Assembly (NCBI GenBank): GCA_013002025.1
Contig: JABDKW010000021.1
Location: 1-64,000, forward strand
Length of the DNA stretch: 64,000 bases
Direction: 5' to 3'
From: Gammaproteobacteria bacterium
Lineage (GTDB): Bacteria > Pseudomonadota > Gammaproteobacteria > Arenicellales > Arenicellaceae
The translations under genes and the position numbers were made by a program. Numbering within the stretch: position 1 is the stretch's first letter; every line of letters starts with the position of its first letter. The notes under the pieces were generated by a model. That model did not search any database, was not told where the DNA came from, and saw only the letters and a list, made by a program, of their open reading frames with translations. This document shows positions 1-8,921 of the stretch, piece by piece.

Positions 1-1
1 G

Positions 2-130
2 TCGTACATTGGTTATTTCTCGGCCGAAAACTTTGCCGATTCGCTAGGCTGGCCAATTACGCTGGTGCTGATGGGCGTAGCGTTTCTGGGGGTTGGAACT
101 CTGGCACTCAGGGTGCGACGAAAGTTGTAG
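2..130 (+). CDS. C-terminal fragment of a membrane protein, probably an MFS transporter
   Basis: An open frame runs in from the left edge and stops at the TAG at 128-130, giving 42 residues. It contains one hydrophobic helix (WPITLVLMGVAFLGVGTLAL) followed by a short basic tail (RVRRKL), the usual ending of the last helix of a major facilitator or similar carrier. The rest of the gene lies outside the window, so the family is inferred only from this tail. Confidence 0.5.
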   Translation, partial: SYIGYFSAENFADSLGWPITLVLMGVAFLGVGTLALRVRRKL

Positions 131-446
131 TGGCACTCCTAGCACGGCTTATTCCTCAAGCAAATATAATCTTCCCAATGGCCTTCAGTGCACCAGCGCT
201 TTGTTGTCGTGCTGGTTACGAGTTCAAACGCTGAAAAAATTCGAATATGGGCTTTCGTTTGTGGGGCCTGGTTGGGGTACGCATTGAACTATCTTTCGCC
301 GATGGCAGGCAGCTGCCTCGATGCTTCAGAATCAGCGAGGCCAAAAAAACAAAAAAGTCAGGACAGGCTGCGCTTTTAATGGTGAAATCATCCTTCCGTA
401 TGGAGCGAGCATGAGTTCCCACACCGACTTTCTAGCACACTAGCCG
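131..446. other. Intergenic stretch without a supported gene
   Basis: 316 bases separate the transporter tail from the methyltransferase. The sequence is A+T-rich in places (A-runs near 343-358). Two short overlapping open frames (93-287 and 188-379) have no recognisable protein character or ribosome site. No terminator hairpin or promoter could be defended. Confidence 0.5.
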
Positions 447-1214
447 ATGACCAAAAACCAATTAGCATTTGAATACTTGCATGGAACAGGCGTTGAGCTG
501 GGGGCGCTGCATAACCCGGTACCCCTGGACCCAAACAAAGCGACTGTTGTTTATGCAGACAGGTTGTGTAAAGCAGATGCTATTGCCGCATTCCCGGAGC
601 TTGAGTCTGCCGCGGAGCTTATTGTCGAGTCGGATCTGTTGGTTGACCTGGATAATGATGATTTGTCTTTTATCAGTGAACGGGGCATGGATTTTGTCAT
701 TGCCAATCATGTGATTGAACATGTGGTAAACCCGATCAGGTTCCTTAAAAAAGTGAGTGATAATTTGCCGGTCGGCGGTCGTTTTTTCTTAACCGTTCCA
801 AACAAAGAGTTTACCCATGACAAAAACCGCAAACTTACGCGCTATCGTCATCTTTGGTTAGAGTACTACTTAAATACTAAACGCCTTAGTAATACACACA
901 TCAAAGATTACCTGCGCAACAAATCGGAGGTTGAGCAGGTTCATCCGAAAACGGCGGAATACTTCAAACAAAACAACCTGCCGCTTAGCTATTATGATGG
1001 CAATCGAATTCCGCTAAACCCAATTAGCCGGAGCCGCTTATACCAATATCATCGCGGCAGATCGATTCATGTGCACGTCTGGAATCGTGAAAGTTTTGAC
1101 TTCTTTCTTCGCAGGACAATCGATCTGTTTAAGCTAAAGTTTGAAATTGAGGAATATTTAAGTGCAGAGACATCGGCAGGTGAAATGATTTACCTGTTGA
1201 AGAAAGCCGCATAG
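447..1214 (+). CDS. Class I SAM-dependent methyltransferase
   Basis: 255 residues. The N-terminus carries a GVELGALHNPV segment, a variant of the SAM-binding motif I. Later come IANHVIEHV and the glycine-rich turn before FFLTVPNKEF, typical of Methyltransf_11/23-type enzymes. Such proteins often modify glycans, lipids or small metabolites; the substrate here is unknown. The start is fixed by an in-frame TAG at 441-443 just before ATG 447, although no clear Shine-Dalgarno is present. Base composition is unlike the neighbours: 781-900 is 44/120 G+C (37%) by hand count, against well over 50% nearby. This suggests acquisition by transfer, perhaps from a surface-polysaccharide cluster. Confidence 0.75.
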   Translation: MTKNQLAFEYLHGTGVELGALHNPVPLDPNKATVVYADRLCKADAIAAFPELESAAELIVESDLLVDLDNDDLSFISERGMDFVIANHVIEHVVNPIRFLKKVSDNLPVGGRFFLTVPNKEFTHDKNRKLTRYRHLWLEYYLNTKRLSNTHIKDYLRNKSEVEQVHPKTAEYFKQNNLPLSYYDGNRIPLNPISRSRLYQYHRGRSIHVHVWNRESFDFFLRRTIDLFKLKFEIEEYLSAETSAGEMIYLLKKAA

Positions 1215-1328
1215 GGCTTAAATAGCTCAAGCCGGACAACTCGTTTTGTTTTTCGTGATCGCCAGCAAAACATGGCAACGGCATAGAGTTGGTATGACCA
1301 CTCCGGCGTCGCAATCCAGCCCGCCAGG

Positions 1329-1562
1329 CTAACTCCAGCGAATCAGGCCGATAATGGCCGAAGCCGCGTAGAACATCTGCAGCGACAGAAAGGCCCAGCG
1401 CTGGTCGATCACCGCCCAGGCGGTAAACAGCGCAGCAGACAATAACAACAAGCTAAAGCCGAGCAGTTCATTACCAGTGTTGGAGGCGATCAGCATGGCG
1501 TAGACCATGGCGAGTACCGAGCCGCTGACTTCGAAAATAGTAATCAGTTTTTGTTTGTGCAT
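1329..1562 (-). CDS. Small three-helix membrane protein of unknown function
   Basis: 77 residues with three predicted hydrophobic helices: roughly residues 10-27 (FEVSGSVLAMVYAMLIAS), 33-50 (LLGFSLLLLSAALFTAWAV) and 58-75 (LQMFYAASAIIGLIRW). The family is not recognised. It is divergent from the oligopeptidase gene, with only 78 bases between the two start codons, so their promoters must sit close together or overlap. The ribosome site is weak. The even hydrophobic pattern and codon use like its neighbours favour a real gene. Confidence 0.55.
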   Translation of the reverse strand: MHKQKLITIFEVSGSVLAMVYAMLIASNTGNELLGFSLLLLSAALFTAWAVIDQRWAFLSLQMFYAASAIIGLIRWS

Positions 1563-1640
1563 AGGCGTAGAGAGGGCGTTAATTTACTTTGTCCGTTAGA
1601 GTCTTTATCCTGCACGCTGCACTCTACTGAGACTCTCACC

Positions 1641-3806
1641 ATGTTTAAACCCCTAATTACGACGCTGCTGGCCTTCGCTGTTATTGGCTGCGCGCATCAA
1701 GCTACTGACATCATGCCGAATAAAGACTTTAGCCGCCTGCAACAACTTAGCGAGCCCGCGCCGGTGGCGCAACGAATCCCCAACGAGCGGGAATATCACG
1801 GCCGCACTCTGTCTGACCCGTATTTTTGGCTTAAAGATCAGGGCTACCCCGAGGTGGACGACCCTGCAGTACTGGACTATCTAACAGCGGAAAACACCTA
1901 CTTCCATAAATTTCTCAAACCGCATACCGCGCTGGTAGACACGTTGTTTGAAGAGTTTAAGGGCCGCACCGATGAAGAGGAAACATCAGTGCCCTTTGTT
2001 GAGAACGGCTATGAGTATCGCTGGTTTTACCGGCCGGGCGAAGAATACAAAACGCGCACCCGTAAAAATCTGGCAACCGGTGAAGAACAGATTTTCCTGG
2101 ATGAAACCAAACTAGCCGAAGGGCATGAGTATTTTGTACTGGGCGACTGGGAGGTGAGCCCGGACAACCGCCTGCTGGCCTATTCTTTTGACACCAGCGG
2201 CGACGAGCGCTACCAGGCTCGAGTGGTTGAGATCGCGAGCGGCGAGCCCGTTGAACCAGCTTTGACCGATGTGCAGGGCGAGGTCAGTTTCAGCGCCGAC
2301 GGCAAGGCCCTTGTGTATCTGTTGCTGGAGCCCGAAAAGTGGCAGGCCAAAAACATCAAAGTGCATCAGCTTGGCACGCCTCAAGCGCAGGACAACACCC
2401 TGTTTTATGAAGCGGATGACGGCTTTTTCCTCGGCTTTGGTAAAACCAGTAGCAAGGAGTATTTCATTATCGCTTCCAGTCAGGGCGAGGTGTTGGAAAG
2501 CTATATTGTCCCGGCCAACGACCTGTTTTCAGAGCCACAGATGCTGGTGTCCCGCGAAGCGGGCTTTTCCCAGTCGATTGACCACGCGCATGGGCGCTTT
2601 TTTATTCTGGCTAATGATACCCATAAGAATTTCCGCCTGGTCAGTGTGAGTGACGCCGACCCTGCCTATGATAAATGGCAGACTTTGGAAGAGGGCAGCG
2701 ACGCTGTGTACCTGATGGGTTTACAGACCTTTGATGGGTTTATGGCGATTAAGGCGCGTGAGAACGGGGTCGAGAAAATCCGCATTCGAGATTATCGGGG
2801 CAACGAACACGAAGTTGCGTTTCCAGAGTCGGTGATGGCGGCCTCGCTGTCGCATAACCCCGAGTTCAAGCAGGACTTTGTGCGGCTCGATTATGAATCC
2901 ATGATCACACCGGATACCGTGTTTGATTATGCCGTGGCCAGCCGCAGTCTGGCTGAGCGTAAGGTAAAGAAAATTCCGTCCGGCTACGACAAGAGCCAAT
3001 ACGAAACCCGGCGACTGATGGCCACGGCGCGCGATGGCGCCAGGGTGCCGGTGTCGATCGTGTACAAAAAAGGCTTTAAACAGGACGGCAGCCAACCCAT
3101 GCACCTGTACGGTTATGGCGCGTACGGCTCGACCGTGACACCACGCTTTTCGACCACGCGTCTGTCGTTGCTGGACCGCGGCTTTTCATTTGCGGTGGCG
3201 CATGTGCGCGGCAGCACGATGATGGGTTATCCCTGGTATCTGGATGGCAAGCTGGAAAAACGCACCAACACATTTAACGATTTCGTTGATGTGGCGAAAT
3301 TTCTGATCGACGAGAATTACGTTGCGGCGGGCAATATCTCCATATCCGGGCGCAGCGCCGGCGGTGAGTTAATGGGTGCCGTAACAAATCAGGCGCCAGA
3401 ATTGTGGCGCTCGGTATCACTGGGCGTACCATTTGTGGATGTGCTTAACACCATGCTGGACGCCAGCCTGCCGCTAACCCCGCCCGAATGGGAAGAGTGG
3501 GGTAACCCAATCGAAAGCGCCGACGCGTTTGATCTGATTCAAAGTTACTCACCCTATGACAATATCGAAGCGCGCGACTATCCGCCCATGCTGGTTACCG
3601 GTGGCATTAATGATCCACGCGTAACCTATTGGGAACCCGCCAAGTGGACCGCCAAGATGCGCGCCACCAAAACCGATGACAATTTATTGATTATGCGCAT
3701 CAACATGGGCGCCGGGCATTTCGCCAACAGCGGCCGCTATGGCCGCCTGCGTGATTACGCCGAGGAATACGCCTTTATGTTGCTGGCGCATGGGATAGAC
3801 CGCTAG
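1641..3806 (+). CDS. ptrB: Oligopeptidase B-like prolyl oligopeptidase family lipoprotein (S9A)
   Basis: 721 residues. The frame is open from 1551, but ATG 1641 is preferred because it begins a lipoprotein signal peptide ending in AVIGC. The enzyme is therefore probably anchored in the cell envelope, unlike cytosolic oligopeptidase B. An N-terminal propeller region (about residues 60-440) precedes an alpha/beta-hydrolase domain with Ser572 in GRSAGG, Asp658 in GGINDPRV and His693 in GAGHF. The blocks NQAPELWRS, GVPFVDV and EEWGNP match oligopeptidase B, which cleaves peptides after basic residues. The family is certain; the Arg/Lys preference is inferred. It stands alone and is followed by a REP-like repeat. 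Confidence 0.88.
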   Translation: MFKPLITTLLAFAVIGCAHQATDIMPNKDFSRLQQLSEPAPVAQRIPNEREYHGRTLSDPYFWLKDQGYPEVDDPAVLDYLTAENTYFHKFLKPHTALVDTLFEEFKGRTDEEETSVPFVENGYEYRWFYRPGEEYKTRTRKNLATGEEQIFLDETKLAEGHEYFVLGDWEVSPDNRLLAYSFDTSGDERYQARVVEIASGEPVEPALTDVQGEVSFSADGKALVYLLLEPEKWQAKNIKVHQLGTPQAQDNTLFYEADDGFFLGFGKTSSKEYFIIASSQGEVLESYIVPANDLFSEPQMLVSREAGFSQSIDHAHGRFFILANDTHKNFRLVSVSDADPAYDKWQTLEEGSDAVYLMGLQTFDGFMAIKARENGVEKIRIRDYRGNEHEVAFPESVMAASLSHNPEFKQDFVRLDYESMITPDTVFDYAVASRSLAERKVKKIPSGYDKSQYETRRLMATARDGARVPVSIVYKKGFKQDGSQPMHLYGYGAYGSTVTPRFSTTRLSLLDRGFSFAVAHVRGSTMMGYPWYLDGKLEKRTNTFNDFVDVAKFLIDENYVAAGNISISGRSAGGELMGAVTNQAPELWRSVSLGVPFVDVLNTMLDASLPLTPPEWEEWGNPIESADAFDLIQSYSPYDNIEARDYPPMLVTGGINDPRVTYWEPAKWTAKMRATKTDDNLLIMRINMGAGHFANSGRYGRLRDYAEEYAFMLLAHGIDR

Positions 3807-3858
3807 ATTGCCTTGCTTCATCCGAAACGAAGTTGTCGCAATAACGGTTCCCAACAAG

Positions 3859-3914
3859 CGTCATCGAGAGCCTCAGTTCTCCCATCGTCATCGCGAGCGA
3901 AGCGCGGCGATCTT
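3859..3914. repeat. REP-like extragenic repeat
   Basis: Between the convergent oligopeptidase and gcdH genes is a unit at 3886-3914 (GTCATCGCGAGCGAAGCG, then a CGGCGATCTT end), preceded by a partial copy at 3859-3873. The same core GTCATYGCGAGC recurs in the composite repeat at 16123-16630. Sequences of this shape are typical extragenic palindromes of Gammaproteobacteria, placed just after stop codons. Confidence 0.6.
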
Positions 3915-3938
3915 AGCGGCCGGCTCGCCCAGAACCAA

Positions 3939-5126
3939 TCAGAAAAACGCCTGAATACCGGTTTGTGCGCGCCCCAATATCAGCGCATGGATATCGTGCG
4001 TGCCTTCATAGGTGTTTACAGTTTCCAGGTTGATCATGTGGCGCATTACCGGGAACTCATCGGAGATGCCGTTGCCGCCCAGCATGTCGCGGGCGGTGCG
4101 GGCAATTTCCAGTGACTTTCCGCAGGAGTTGCGTTTGATCAGTGAAATGGTTTCCGGTGCCAACTTGCCTTGTTCTTTTAATCTCGTCGCTCGCAGTGCC
4201 GATTGCAGCGCCAGGCTGATCTCGGTTTGCATATCTGCCAGCTTCTTCTGCACAAGTTGATTGGCCGCCAATGGGCGATTGAATTGCTTGCGGTCTAATA
4301 CGTATTGGCGCGCCCCATGCCAGCAGGCTTCAGCGGCACCCAGCGTGCCCCAGGCAATACCGAGGCGGGCGCTGCTCAAGCACCCCATCGGACCTTTCAG
4401 GCCGCTCACATTGGGCAGCAGGTTTTCTTCCGGCACAAATACATTGTCCATCACAATCTCGCCAGTCACGCTGGCGCGCAGGCTCAGCTTGCCTTTGATC
4501 TTGGGGGCAGTTAAGCCTTCCATGCCTTTCTCCAGCACAAAGCCGCGAATCACACCATCGTCCGTTTTGGCCCACACCACAAATATATCGGCGATGGGCG
4601 AGTTGGAGATCCACATTTTAGCGCCGTTCATTAAGTAGCCGCCGTCGGTGGCTTTTGCAGTGGTGATCATGCTGCCGGGGTCGGAGCCATGGTCTGGCTC
4701 GGTCAAGCCAAAACAGCCAACATGTTCACCGGTGGCCAACTTGGGCAGGTACTTTTGTTTTTGCTCTTCAGAGCCGTAGGCGTAGATCGGGTACATCACC
4801 AGGCTGGATTGCACGCTCATCATTGAGCGGTAACCGGAATCGATGCGCTCGACTTCGCGCGCGATCAAGCCATAGGCGGTGTAACTCATGCCAGCGCAAC
4901 CATAGCCTTCGAGCATGGGGCCGAGCAGACCCAGCTCGCCCATTTCGGTGAAGATATCCCGGTCAACGCTTTCTTCGCGGAACATGCCGATCACGCGTGG
5001 CGCGAGTTTATCCTGCGCATACTTGGCAACCGATTCCTGCACCATGCGCTCTTCGTCGGTAAGTTGTTGGTTTAATAAAAAGGGGTCTTGCCAGTCGAAA
5101 GACGCCCAGGCTGGTTGCTTAGACAT
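3939..5126 (-). CDS. gcdH: Glutaryl-CoA dehydrogenase
   Basis: 395 residues, the normal length. It oxidises and decarboxylates glutaryl-CoA to crotonyl-CoA with FAD and the electron-transfer flavoprotein, at the end of lysine and tryptophan breakdown. The N-terminal block [18 protein letters not shown] and the C-terminal block [19 protein letters not shown] are diagnostic; the catalytic base is Glu374 in TYEGT. The acyl-CoA dehydrogenase signature [14 protein letters not shown] is intact. ATG 5126 has a GGAA-type ribosome site. It lies on the same strand as, and 140 bases after, the kynureninase-like gene, which fits a role downstream of tryptophan but may be chance. Confidence 0.93.
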   Translation of the reverse strand: MSKQPAWASFDWQDPFLLNQQLTDEERMVQESVAKYAQDKLAPRVIGMFREESVDRDIFTEMGELGLLGPMLEGYGCAGMSYTAYGLIAREVERIDSGYRSMMSVQSSLVMYPIYAYGSEEQKQKYLPKLATGEHVGCFGLTEPDHGSDPGSMITTAKATDGGYLMNGAKMWISNSPIADIFVVWAKTDDGVIRGFVLEKGMEGLTAPKIKGKLSLRASVTGEIVMDNVFVPEENLLPNVSGLKGPMGCLSSARLGIAWGTLGAAEACWHGARQYVLDRKQFNRPLAANQLVQKKLADMQTEISLALQSALRATRLKEQGKLAPETISLIKRNSCGKSLEIARTARDMLGGNGISDEFPVMRHMINLETVNTYEGTHDIHALILGRAQTGIQAFF

Positions 5127-5266
5127 AGTGAGTTCCGTACCAAATTTGAGGTTTGCGCGCCTGTTTTTGGCGCCGGCCGCAGCAGCATAATTCGCCGCAA
5201 CAAAATATGGCGCTATTGTAGCTGGGCAAAGCCCGCTCGGCTATGACTTGCCGCGATGATTCAGCC

Positions 5267-6382
5267 TCAGGTACTTTTCAGGCAGTCCGCCACCAGGTCG
5301 ATTTCAGCTTCTGAATTATAAATATGCGGTGACAGCCGAATGCCCAGCGCGCGCGCATCGAATTGAACCCCGGCTTCGCGCAGGCGTTGCTCTGCCGCTT
5401 CGCGCTGCGACGGGTTTACTACCAAAGTGCCACCGCGCGGTCGGCTGGCGGGCGGCGAGACGATGGTGCTGGGGTCAAGGCTGACAGCCAGCCGCTCCAG
5501 CAGGCTTTGATTGTGTTGTTGTACAGTGTCGATGCCGACACCGTGCAGCAGCCGGACGCTGTTGGCGGCGACCACATAGGGCATCACCGAGGGCGTGCCA
5601 CCCCAGAACCGCGCACTGTCGTCGGCATAGGCGAAATGATGGATATCAAATTCAAATGGGTTCTGATGTGAAAACCAACCCACATCGGCCGGCTGCAATT
5701 GTTTTATGCGCTGCGGGGCAACCCATAGAAAACCGGCACCCGGCCCACCACACAGCCACTTGATGCAGGAGCCCACCACCACATCCGGTTGCCATTCCGT
5801 CAGATCAATCGGCACCACCCCGGTCGATTGCGCCACATCCACCATGCTCATAATGCCTCGCTCGCGCGCCACACGGCATATCTCTGCCACTGGTGTGCGC
5901 ACACTGGTGCGGTAGTGCACGTGGGTAATAAATACCGAGTGAACCTCGTCGTTCATCGCCTCTCGCCAAACCTCGGGGTCTTGCAGGTCTGCGCTATTCG
6001 GCAATATGACCAACTCAAACCCGAGTTTTTCTGCCTGCTGCAATACGAAGCCAGCGGAAGGGAAATCCGCTTCGCTCATCAATATCTTGCGCTTCGTGCC
6101 TTCGGGTTGTAATGACTGCACCACCTTGGTTAGCCCGCTGGAGAGATTACTCTGTGGGCAAAAGCTGGCGGCAGAGGCGTTAAACAATGCGGCCAGCGCA
6201 GCACGGAATTCATCAACGGCCTGTAGCCAGTGGTCCCAGATATCTTCGCCGTTGCTTTGCCAATGCGAAAAAAACCCTTCCTGTAACGCCATATTTGCAC
6301 TGCTCGGCATGCGGCCGATGCTGTGGCTTAACAGGTAGATTGAGTCTGCTGGCTCGAACAGGTCTGTGGCTCGATTACTCAC
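5267..6382 (-). CDS. Kynureninase-like PLP enzyme (class V aminotransferase fold)
   Basis: 371 residues, shorter than typical kynureninase (about 415). The PLP lysine is Lys208 in SCIKWLCGGPG, matching the YKYLNGGPG block of kynureninases. Asp182 (MVDVAQSTG) should bind the pyridine nitrogen, and IYLLSHSIGRMP resembles the kynureninase N-terminal block. ARFWGGTPSVMP matches the conserved GTP block before the small domain. Kynureninases cleave kynurenine to anthranilate and alanine; the present substrate is unproven. The start is a GTG at 6382, only 12 bases after the stop of the PrnB-family gene, so the two are almost certainly co-transcribed. It could also be another class V lyase or desulfurase-like enzyme. 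Confidence 0.75.
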   Translation of the reverse strand: MSNRATDLFEPADSIYLLSHSIGRMPSSANMALQEGFFSHWQSNGEDIWDHWLQAVDEFRAALAALFNASAASFCPQSNLSSGLTKVVQSLQPEGTKRKILMSEADFPSAGFVLQQAEKLGFELVILPNSADLQDPEVWREAMNDEVHSVFITHVHYRTSVRTPVAEICRVARERGIMSMVDVAQSTGVVPIDLTEWQPDVVVGSCIKWLCGGPGAGFLWVAPQRIKQLQPADVGWFSHQNPFEFDIHHFAYADDSARFWGGTPSVMPYVVAANSVRLLHGVGIDTVQQHNQSLLERLAVSLDPSTIVSPPASRPRGGTLVVNPSQREAAEQRLREAGVQFDARALGIRLSPHIYNSEAEIDLVADCLKST

Positions 6383-6394
6383 GCGTGCTACAGC

Positions 6395-7579
6395 TCAGGC
6401 GCTCTTTTCCAGGCTGGCTTTGATAAGTTTGATATCCTGATGTCGCGAGCCTATGTCCGGTACATCGGCTGCGTTACGCAGGTCGCGCAAACGCTGCAGG
6501 CTTTTTAACAGCACCGGTAGCGGTGGCCCGCTGGCGGTGAGGTCGGCTTTATCGGTCACGCCGGCTGCGACGCTGGGCTGCTCGATAAATTTACTGACCA
6601 GCATGTCGTGGTGTTGGCTGGCGACCCGGCCATGCGCGGCGCAGGCCTGCAGAAACGCTTCGGCATTACGCTGGTACCAGTCGCGCCCGGCCAGCTCTTG
6701 CTGTGCATCCAAAAACTGGTCCAGCAGGCTGGGGCGGCGCATGCAATCGCGCAGAACAAGCTGATCATCGGGGCGCATGTAGAGGAATTTCTCGACCAGC
6801 ATCTGCGAATAATAGGGGTCATCGGCGCGGCACAGGCCGAGCAATAAATCCACGACATTAATGCCGGCAAAATCGCCCGCGTTGGCGCCACGGTATTCGA
6901 CAGCCCCCACGTAGTGTGGTTTGTAATACGGCCTGACCGAATAGAAAAAGCGGTCGGCATCGAGTTTTTTAAATAGCGCGGCGTTACTCACTGCCACATC
7001 ATCCAGTGCTTTGCGCGCCTGCGTTAAGAGGTCGAAGGTGACTGGGTGCGATATGCCCAGAGGCAGGCAATGGCGCAACGCTTCCGAGGCACGAATAAAG
7101 GCGAACACACCACGAATGTTGTATTCCAGGAATAACGCTTCATCGTCGAGGCTGGTAAACGATTTGTAGCGCCCGTCAATCGCAAGATTATGCGTTTCAA
7201 GATGCGCAGAGGCGAAGCGCGGCGTCACCCCTAATGAGGCGCCCAACTGCATGGCCAGCGCTGAGGCCTTTTGCATGGCGGGTTCATTGGGCGACAGGGG
7301 GTCGCCGATTTCATGGCGGCGACAGGCGGCCATAAAAAAGCCCACATTGCCAAGCAGCTCAAACCCACTGTCAAAACCCTCGTCGGTGTTGCCTTCCCGG
7401 ATTAAGCGTTCGATATGCTGGTTGCCGGCGGCATAGAGCTGTTGTTTAAACTCATTGCCAATGCCGCTGACTACATCACGCGGCTGCTCTGCAAAATACA
7501 GATTCTCCAGCTCGGTATTAAGCTCTCTGAATTCAGAGCGAATCCAGCGCTCAAAATTTTGTGCGGTCTTGGTAGTCAT
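6395..7579 (-). CDS. PrnB-family heme protein (IDO/TDO superfamily)
   Basis: 394 residues from ATG 7579, chosen over an upstream GTG because a GGAG site sits 6-7 bases before it. Blocks resembling Pseudomonas PrnB as remembered: VGFFMAACRRH; RYKSFTSLDDEALFLE; SVRPYYKPHYVGAVEYRG; then DDPYYSQMLVEKFLYM. His323-His324 (ASQHHDM) lies where PrnB has its axial heme histidine. PrnB rearranges 7-chlorotryptophan in pyrrolnitrin synthesis and shares the indoleamine/tryptophan dioxygenase fold. Neither the halogenase PrnA nor other prn genes are present, so this is probably a different indole or tryptophan reaction. It forms a tight pair with the kynureninase-like gene downstream. Confidence 0.75.
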   Translation of the reverse strand: MTTKTAQNFERWIRSEFRELNTELENLYFAEQPRDVVSGIGNEFKQQLYAAGNQHIERLIREGNTDEGFDSGFELLGNVGFFMAACRRHEIGDPLSPNEPAMQKASALAMQLGASLGVTPRFASAHLETHNLAIDGRYKSFTSLDDEALFLEYNIRGVFAFIRASEALRHCLPLGISHPVTFDLLTQARKALDDVAVSNAALFKKLDADRFFYSVRPYYKPHYVGAVEYRGANAGDFAGINVVDLLLGLCRADDPYYSQMLVEKFLYMRPDDQLVLRDCMRRPSLLDQFLDAQQELAGRDWYQRNAEAFLQACAAHGRVASQHHDMLVSKFIEQPSVAAGVTDKADLTASGPPLPVLLKSLQRLRDLRNAADVPDIGSRHQDIKLIKASLEKSA

Positions 7580-7719
7580 GGTGTGCTCCACTCGCGTGGC
7601 CCTAGCTTAACAGAGCCGGCGCGGCAGCAGAAGAATACAGTAGGCGCGGCCGCTGGGTTTAGGTAACCTAGGGGTTTGATCCTTAGCCCATCTCTGTTGA
7701 TCGCAGCACAACCAGACCC

Positions 7720-8895
7720 ATGAAACTGATTATCGCCGGTGCCGGCATAGGTGGCACAACTGCCGCGCTGTGTTTACTGGAGGCGGGTTTTGAGGTGCAA
7801 TTGCTGGAGCGAACCCCGACCATAGAGGAGGTTGGGGCGGGCATTCAATGCGGGGCCAATGCCCTACGGGTGCTGAAACATTTAGGTTTACTCGAGCAAA
7901 TTATTCCGCTGGCTGTACAGCCCGAAGCCATTGAGTTTCGCGATTATCAAAGCGGCGACCAGCTTTATCGAATGCCCTTGGGCGATGACTATGCGCGCCG
8001 CTATGGTGCGCCGTATTTACATATCCATCGCGCTGACTTGCAGCGCGTCCTGCTCGATGCCCTGCAGCAAACAGCGCCAGATGCATTGTGTCTCGGGGCC
8101 GAGGTGGCGGAGGTTGTCGAGGCCGGTAACGAAGTGCAGGTCAGGCTGGGGGACGGGCGCACGTTGAACGCCGACGGCGTGGTGGGTGCGGATGGCGCTC
8201 GCTCGCGCGTGCGCAACTATGTGCTCGGCGAGCAACAACCTCGCTTTACCGGTAATGTCGCCTGGCGGGCAGTGGTGCCGGCTGATCGCCTGGCGGCTGG
8301 CTGGATGGAGTGCGTGGGCAGTAATTTTGTCGGGCCCCGACAGCACGCGGTGTTGTACTACCTGCGCGGCCAACGGTTAGCCAATCTGGTCGCGGTGGTA
8401 GAGAACCCTGACTGGACCGATGATTCATGGGTGGCGCGCGCGCCCTGGTCTGAGTTGCACGCCGAGTTTGCCGGCTGGCACCCCATGGTGCAGGCCATTA
8501 TCGAAGCGGTGGATAAAGACCAGTGTTTTCGCTGGGCCTTGTACGATCATCAGCCGTTTGACAACTGGAGCACCGAGCGGGTTACGCTACTGGGCGATGC
8601 GGCCCATGCGACCCTGCCGTTTATGGCCTCTGGCGCAGCCTTGGCGATCGAAGATGCGCGGGTTCTGGCGCGAGCCTTACAGCAAGCCGATTCGCTGGCC
8701 GACGGCCTGCAACTCTACCAGCGTAACCGCATGGCGCGCACCGCCAAGGTACAGCGCAGCTCGGCTCTGATGGGTCACCTGTACCATATTGATAATAATA
8801 TGCTGCGCCGTGCGGCGTTTGCGGGGCTGCGCTTAGCCGGCGGTCGCGAAGCCTTTTTGCCCGAGTACGATGCCAATCAGGTGCCACTCACTTAA
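7720..8895 (+). CDS. FAD-dependent aromatic-ring hydroxylase (group A monooxygenase)
   Basis: 391 residues. The N-terminal Rossmann motif is GAGIGGTTAALCLLEAG with the acidic end LLERTP. VVGADGARSRVR is the DG motif for NAD(P)H and FAD, and VTLLGDAAHATLPFMASGA is the GD motif. These define the salicylate / 3-hydroxybenzoate / kynurenine hydroxylase superfamily; EVGAGIQCGANALRVL is closest to salicylate and 3-hydroxybenzoate 6-hydroxylases. The substrate is unknown. It is divergent from the PrnB-like/kynureninase-like operon (140 bases between start codons) and 26 bases before the quinone oxidoreductase gene, so it could serve either set. Confidence 0.85.
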   Translation: MKLIIAGAGIGGTTAALCLLEAGFEVQLLERTPTIEEVGAGIQCGANALRVLKHLGLLEQIIPLAVQPEAIEFRDYQSGDQLYRMPLGDDYARRYGAPYLHIHRADLQRVLLDALQQTAPDALCLGAEVAEVVEAGNEVQVRLGDGRTLNADGVVGADGARSRVRNYVLGEQQPRFTGNVAWRAVVPADRLAAGWMECVGSNFVGPRQHAVLYYLRGQRLANLVAVVENPDWTDDSWVARAPWSELHAEFAGWHPMVQAIIEAVDKDQCFRWALYDHQPFDNWSTERVTLLGDAAHATLPFMASGAALAIEDARVLARALQQADSLADGLQLYQRNRMARTAKVQRSSALMGHLYHIDNNMLRRAAFAGLRLAGGREAFLPEYDANQVPLT

Positions 8896-8921
8896 CGATA
8901 ATCTGGTCCCGGAGAATAATA

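Noticed and set aside
6395-7579. Complete pyrrolnitrin cluster
   Set aside because: Only a PrnB relative is present; there is no flavin halogenase or Rieske oxygenase gene around it.
7660-7670. TAGGTAACCTA palindrome between the PrnB-like and FAD hydroxylase genes
   Set aside because: Short and single; no second copy or regulator gene supports it.
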